Assembly: GCA_016779585.1 (NCBI GenBank)
Contig: JADHNI010000003.1
Span: forward strand, 20,215-84,214
DNA from: Pseudomonadales bacterium
Lineage (GTDB): Bacteria; Pseudomonadota; Gammaproteobacteria; Pseudomonadales; Azotimanducaceae
Length of the DNA stretch: 64,000 nucleotides
Direction: 5' to 3'
Both the position numbers and the translations under genes were made by a program. The notes beneath the pieces are model-generated. The model made no database searches. It worked only from the letters and a program-made list of their open reading frames with translations, and was not told the origin of the DNA. Positions 60,069-64,000 of this stretch are shown here, piece by piece. Position 1 is the stretch's first letter. Each line of letters begins with the position of its first letter.

Positions 60069-61646
60069 TTAAGATTCGAGACGGTCGATGACGTGCTCGG
60101 CAAAACCGTGGCCTGCCTCGCCGTAAAGGTTGAAGGCAATGCAGCCCATCTCTTCAAGTTCCTGCTGCTGATCCGGGAAGTGGGATACCACCGCCAGCGT
60201 TCCCTTAAACCCAAGTTCTTTCGCGAGCTCAATCGCAACCAGATTTTCTGAGTGATTGGTCAGGCTGATCAGCACCAGATTCTTGTCTTTCAAACCCGAG
60301 TGCGCCCAGAAGTCATAGTCACTGGCATCTCCATGCACACAGTTGATGCCCGAAACGATGTGCCCCTGGACCTTCTGAAAGTCTTCTTCAACCCCGACGA
60401 TGCTGTCACCATGAAGCTCTCGTAGCCGCTGGTATGCTCCGATACCAACCCTGCCCATACCAAGTACCACGACATCCGCATCACCGAGATCAGATGGCAC
60501 CTCTGCCTCGAGACGTACTTTTCTTTCCACCCGTTGCAGCTGTGAGCCGTAATGAGAATAGAGTCGGTGGATTCTCGTGTTGAGCGGCGTTGCAATAAAA
60601 AAGGAAATCGATACCGCCAGGGCAATGGTGGTCAGCCACTCCGGCGGCAGGGTTCCGTTAGCGACCGCGTAAGCTGCCACAACAAGACCAAACTCGCTGT
60701 AGTTGAAGAGCGCTGAACTGGCGAGCAGTGATGTTCGCGCTCTCAGGCGAAAGCCAACAAACAGCAAGTAATAGATCATCGGGCGCAGGAAGATCAGTAC
60801 CGCGAGCGCAATCGCGACAAACCACATGTGTTTTTCCGGTAACCCGTAGTAGCCGATTTGAAGAAAGAACCCGATCAGGAAAAGATCTTTCAGGTCGATC
60901 AGGCTGTTATAGAGCTCTTTCGTCAGTTTGGAATTAGAGAGGATCAGGCCGAAGAGCAGCGCACCCAGCCCCCCTTTCAGTCCGGCAATCTCGAACACCT
61001 CCGCGCCTCCCAGCGCCATGGCAATCCCCATCAGGATGACCAGTTCACTGTGCCGGGCCAGATTTAGCACCCAAAGCAGCAATGGCCGGACGAACACAAG
61101 GAGCAGAAGCGCGGGCGCCCAGACCGCAGGCAATTGCCCGGAACTCAGTACCAGGAAAGTCACGGCCAGGATATCCTGGATCACGAGAATGCCGATGGCA
61201 ATCTTCGCGTGGTAGCTGGCCGACTCGCCACGTTCTTCGAACACCTTGACCGCAAACACCGTGCTCGAGAACGATAGCGCAAATGCCAGCACCCAGGCAG
61301 ACCAGGTATCCTGCAGGGCCAGCACGGGGAAGGCAATCCCGGAGAGGATAATCACTACCGTTGTCAGGGGAACCGCAATACCGATCTGCAGACCCGCTAC
61401 CGCCCATATCTGGGGTGCTGCGATCTCTCTCAGGTTGAGTTTAAGACCAATCGTGAACAACAGCAGGAGGATGCCGATATCTGCGATTTCGGAGATGAGA
61501 TCAACCTCTCCGAAGGACAGGCCGTGCGCGATAAAACCCGCCAGCAGGTAGCCGGGCAATGGTGGATAGCCAATCTTCTTGAATGCGAGCCCGGCAACAA
61601 AAGCCAGGAGAATAACCAGGGGTTCCAAGTCGACAACCAACTGCAC
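60069..61646 (-). CDS. KefB-like cation:proton antiporter with TrkA-N domain
   Basis: This 525-residue CPA2 antiporter has about 11-13 TM helices (residues 5-375; 'LEPLVILLAFVAGLAFKKIGYPPLPGYLLAGFIAHG', 'DIGILLLLFTIGLKLNLREI'), then a cytosolic TrkA-N (RCK) domain with NAD-binding 'DVVVLGMGRVGIGAYQRL' and 'CVHGDASDYDFW'. It resembles YbaL/KefB types that exchange K+ for H+. The C-terminal RCK-C domain is absent. It is divergent from the aminopeptidase gene. Confidence 0.88.
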   Translation of the reverse strand: MQLVVDLEPLVILLAFVAGLAFKKIGYPPLPGYLLAGFIAHGLSFGEVDLISEIADIGILLLLFTIGLKLNLREIAAPQIWAVAGLQIGIAVPLTTVVIILSGIAFPVLALQDTWSAWVLAFALSFSSTVFAVKVFEERGESASYHAKIAIGILVIQDILAVTFLVLSSGQLPAVWAPALLLLVFVRPLLLWVLNLARHSELVILMGIAMALGGAEVFEIAGLKGGLGALLFGLILSNSKLTKELYNSLIDLKDLFLIGFFLQIGYYGLPEKHMWFVAIALAVLIFLRPMIYYLLFVGFRLRARTSLLASSALFNYSEFGLVVAAYAVANGTLPPEWLTTIALAVSISFFIATPLNTRIHRLYSHYGSQLQRVERKVRLEAEVPSDLGDADVVVLGMGRVGIGAYQRLRELHGDSIVGVEEDFQKVQGHIVSGINCVHGDASDYDFWAHSGLKDKNLVLISLTNHSENLVAIELAKELGFKGTLAVVSHFPDQQQELEEMGCIAFNLYGEAGHGFAEHVIDRLES

Positions 61647-61745
61647 TTTGCATTCATCTTATACGTTCCATCCCGATGCTGAAAACCAGACCAACTTCCG
61701 GCAACATGGCATGTAAGGAACACTGAAGACCAACCTGAGAAACCT

Positions 61746-63557
61746 ATGAATGTTTGTGGACTGACCGGGTCCGAGATTGACCGGATACAACTGAGACTGA
61801 CCCTGGTGCGCCAGGAAATGGAAAAGCACGGGCTCGATGCTTACGTGGTACCACGTGCCGACGAATACCTGGGTGAATATGTACCCCCACAGAACGAAAG
61901 GCTGCAGTGGCTTACAGGCTTCACCGGTTCTGCCGGCATGGCGGTGGTGCTGAAAGATACGGCCGCCGTCTTTGTCGATGGGCGTTACACGATACAGGTG
62001 AGGCAGCAGGTGCCTGATGTGGCCTTTGAATTCCATCACCTGATAGACAACCCGCCCATCAAGTGGCTCAGTGAAACCCTGCAAGCCGGTGCACGTATCG
62101 GCGTGGACAGCCGAATGCATACGCTGACTTGGTATGAAGGCGCGCAGAAACAACTGGCAAAAAAAGACATGAAACTCGCTGACATCAGTGAGAACCCGGT
62201 AGACCTCCACTGGAAAGACCGACCGGAGCCCGAGGCAGCACTCGCCATGCTGCTGGACGAAAGCTATACCGGTGAATCCAGTGAATCGAAACGCAAGCGC
62301 ATTGGTGCTGCCATCGGCGACGCCGGCGCGGACATTGCACTGGTGAGCCAGCTCGACTCTATCGCCTGGCTGTTGAATATCCGCGGCAAGGATGTGCCGC
62401 GACTCCCTGTACTACTGGGTTTCGCGACACTCGATAGAGAAGGCAACATGGCGCTCTACACCGACCCGCGCAAACTGCCGAACGATTTTTCCAGTCATGT
62501 TGGCAGCGGTGTCGAAGTGTTCGATGCGGAACAACTCACCGCTGACCTTGAAAAACTCGGCACAGAAAAGCGCTGCGTGCTTGCCGACCCCACCATGGCC
62601 AATGCCTGGTGCCAGCTGAAATGCCGGGAAGCCGGAGCCACCATGGTTACCGGAACCGATCCGGTGCTTCTGCCTAAAGCCCAGAAAAACCCGACGGAGC
62701 TGGCCGGTATCAGGAACTGTCATGTCAGGGATGGTTCAGCAGTGTCCAGATATCTAGCCTGGATTGACCGGGAAGTGGCTGCAGGCAGGAGCTACAACGA
62801 GGCTGAACTGTCAGACCAGCTCGAGATCTTTCGACGTGAGCTGTCCGACATTCATGATCTGTCTTTCGACACGATATCAGCCGCCGGCGAAAACGCTGCC
62901 CTTGCCCACTACAACCATATGAACGGCACACCCGCTGACCTTGAGATGAACAACCTCTACCTGGTGGATTCCGGCGGCCAGTACCTCGACGGTACCACCG
63001 ATATCACCCGCACCGTGATCATCGGTGAACCCAGCGATGAACATAAAAAGATGTTTACGCTGGTTTTGAAGGGCCATATTGCATTGGCCCGTGCGGTGTT
63101 CCCGAAAGGTACCAGCGGACAACAACTGGACGCGCTGGCGCGGCAGTTCCTGTGGCAGCACGGCAAGGATTACGACCATGGTACCGGTCATGGTGTCGGC
63201 GCCTTCCTGAGTGTCCATGAGGGGCCACAACGCATTTCCAAGGCCGGTCCTTCACAGGCGTTGCTGCCAGGCATGGTGATCTCGAACGAACCCGGTTACT
63301 ACCAGCAAGGGTGCTACGGTATTCGCTGTGAAAACCTGGTTGTAGTAAACGAGCGGGAGGACGGCATGCTGTATTTCGAAACCATTACGTTCGCGCCTTT
63401 TGACCAGCGACTGATCGACACTTCACTCATGACTGCGCAGGAAACAGACTGGCTGAATGGTTACCACGCAGAAGTTTATGAAAAACTGTCACCCCTTCTG
63501 GACGGTGAAGACCTTAAGTGGCTTGAGGATTCTACTGCGGCGCTTGCCCAGACCTGA
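61746..63557 (+). CDS. pepP: Xaa-Pro aminopeptidase (M24B), three-domain type
   Basis: This 603-residue peptidase removes N-terminal residues before proline. Two creatinase-like N-domains ('LDAYVVPRADEYLGEYVPPQNERLQWLTGFTGSAGMAVV', 'IALVSQLDSIAWLLNIRGKDV') precede the pita-bread catalytic domain. That domain has metal ligands in 'VDSGGQYLDGTTDITRT' (Asp, Asp), 'HGTGHGVGAFLSVHEGP' (His) and 'ISNEPGYYQQGCYGIRCENLV' (Glu, Glu), and the C-terminal 'LSPLLDGEDLKWLEDST'. The three-domain form is like eukaryotic XPNPEP1. The gene ends in a short overlap with the broken hydrolase. Confidence 0.9.
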   Translation: MNVCGLTGSEIDRIQLRLTLVRQEMEKHGLDAYVVPRADEYLGEYVPPQNERLQWLTGFTGSAGMAVVLKDTAAVFVDGRYTIQVRQQVPDVAFEFHHLIDNPPIKWLSETLQAGARIGVDSRMHTLTWYEGAQKQLAKKDMKLADISENPVDLHWKDRPEPEAALAMLLDESYTGESSESKRKRIGAAIGDAGADIALVSQLDSIAWLLNIRGKDVPRLPVLLGFATLDREGNMALYTDPRKLPNDFSSHVGSGVEVFDAEQLTADLEKLGTEKRCVLADPTMANAWCQLKCREAGATMVTGTDPVLLPKAQKNPTELAGIRNCHVRDGSAVSRYLAWIDREVAAGRSYNEAELSDQLEIFRRELSDIHDLSFDTISAAGENAALAHYNHMNGTPADLEMNNLYLVDSGGQYLDGTTDITRTVIIGEPSDEHKKMFTLVLKGHIALARAVFPKGTSGQQLDALARQFLWQHGKDYDHGTGHGVGAFLSVHEGPQRISKAGPSQALLPGMVISNEPGYYQQGCYGIRCENLVVVNEREDGMLYFETITFAPFDQRLIDTSLMTAQETDWLNGYHAEVYEKLSPLLDGEDLKWLEDSTAALAQT

Positions 63558-63861
63558 AAAACGAACTAACAACATCGTAAAGGGCTGCACGCTGATTCTC
63601 GAGCAGCAGAGAGTGCGTGCCGCCACCAATCACGGTCATGCGTTTTTCCGCGGCACCGGTGAGTCGCTGAAACACTTCACTGCCCTGAGCGGGTGTGGTT
63701 TCCCGGTCCAGCGCACCTACTACAATCTGCGTCGGCGCCTGGATCAGCGACGGGTCATACCAGGGTTCGCCGGATGTTGAACAATGCAGGAAATCTTTCT
63801 GCACACCGGTTGGAGCCCGCAGAACGCCGGTTTCAGTACCTTCAGGGTCACAATTCACCAC
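63532..63861 (-). pseudogene. Alpha/beta hydrolase, C-terminal part, disrupted by an IS3 element
   Basis: The minus-strand frame gives the last ~109 residues of an alpha/beta hydrolase: 'TQIVVGALDRETTP' supplies the catalytic Asp and 'IGGGTHSLLLENQ' the His. The cap-domain part and the nucleophile elbow are missing, because homology ends at 63861, where the IS3-family end TGAACTAGCACCAC begins. The open frame continues into IS sequence by chance. The remaining gene would lie beyond the IS, outside the window. Confidence 0.8.
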
Positions 63862-64000
63862 TGAACTAGCACCACTTTTGTGGACACGATTTATGCACAT
63901 TGTCGTTCAAACTCCTCCGGAGATTGATAGTCAATGCTGCTATGTAAACGCTTCTGGTTGTAAAACTCAATGTACTCGATGATGCGGGTGACCGCCTCGA
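63862..64000 (-). mobile_element. IS3-family insertion sequence, one end
   Basis: The element begins with an IS3-type terminal repeat (TGAACTAGCACCACTTTTG, then TGGACA) and includes the end of its transposase gene. Only 139 bases are in the window. It interrupts an alpha/beta hydrolase gene. The target duplication cannot be checked because the other end is outside. Confidence 0.85.
63891..64000 (-). CDS. IS3-family transposase OrfB, C-terminal end (partial)
   Basis: The last 35 residues, '..[32 protein letters not shown]', match the conserved C-terminus of IS3-family integrase-type transposases ('YI.FYN..R.HSSL.Y.SP..FE'). The gene runs off the right edge. Its catalytic DDE residues are not in view. 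The TAA stop is 29 bases from the IS end. Confidence 0.9.
   Translation of the reverse strand, partial: EAVTRIIEYIEFYNQKRLHSSIDYQSPEEFERQCA

Noticed and set aside
1..64000. CRISPR array, prophage or integrative element across the window
   Set aside because: No regularly spaced repeats, cas genes, phage structural genes or integrase were seen. The only mobile DNA is the IS3 end at the right edge and the REP-like repeats.

Overview
The window reads as chromosomal DNA of a free-living, probably marine, Gram-negative gammaproteobacterium. The evidence is cytochrome c maturation (CcmAB), a proteobacterial RdgC, GcvR, a TonB and TonB-receptor system, a Yej-type peptide importer, a PstAB-PhoU module, a KefB-like antiporter, many lipoproteins, and a catabolic gene content rich in sulfatases, GSTs, SDRs and acyl-CoA enzymes. 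No rRNA, tRNA, phage or CRISPR was seen. The only insertion sequence is an IS3-family end at the right edge.

Layout: 1-2 kb holds ccmB (cut by the edge), ccmA and divergent rdgC. From 2 to 11 kb lies a catabolic block: SDR, two GST-like proteins, two formylglycine-type sulfatases, an enoyl-CoA hydratase, a DUF1330 protein, a SYLF protein and an FAH hydrolase. From 11 to 15 kb an ECF sigma factor, a FecR-like anti-sigma factor and a TonB-dependent receptor form a signalling operon. From 15 to 19 kb a tightly overlapping minus-strand operon encodes a 'thermostable hemolysin' family protein, an AMP-forming acyl ligase, a heme-oxygenase-like putative di-metal oxidase, an SDR and a TPR protein. 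Divergent from it are an LtaS-like phosphoglycerol transferase, a methyltransferase and an InaA-type kinase (19-22.7 kb). From 23 to 27 kb two half transporters together look like a split eukaryotic-style ABCC/MRP exporter. From 27 to 32 kb there are single enzymes. From 32.7 to 38.8 kb lies a five-gene peptide importer.

From 40 to 47.5 kb GtrA, a WecE-like aminotransferase, a radical SAM protein, an ACP, an acyl ligase, a hexapeptide acyltransferase, a GtrB-like glycosyltransferase and a GT-C-like membrane protein suggest a surface-glycan modification pathway. In it an amino sugar would be acylated from a dedicated carrier protein. From 47.5 to 53 kb are an acyl-CoA dehydrogenase, an FKBP lipoprotein, MsrB, DUF47 and a pst operon whose pstC is cut to its last ~68 codons. 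From 53 to 64 kb are housekeeping genes: cold shock protein, GcvR, LON domain, phosphoesterase, TonB, PhoH, KefB-like antiporter and aminopeptidase P.

The window is notable for gene decay. Three genes carry in-frame stop codons with the reading frame intact on both sides (TAG at 23016, TAG at 54661, TAA at 57411). pstC has lost its 5' part, and an alpha/beta hydrolase is broken by the IS3 element. The two most promising uncharacterised systems are the glycan cluster (40-47.5 kb) and the oxidase/ligase/hemolysin-family operon (15.1-19.2 kb).
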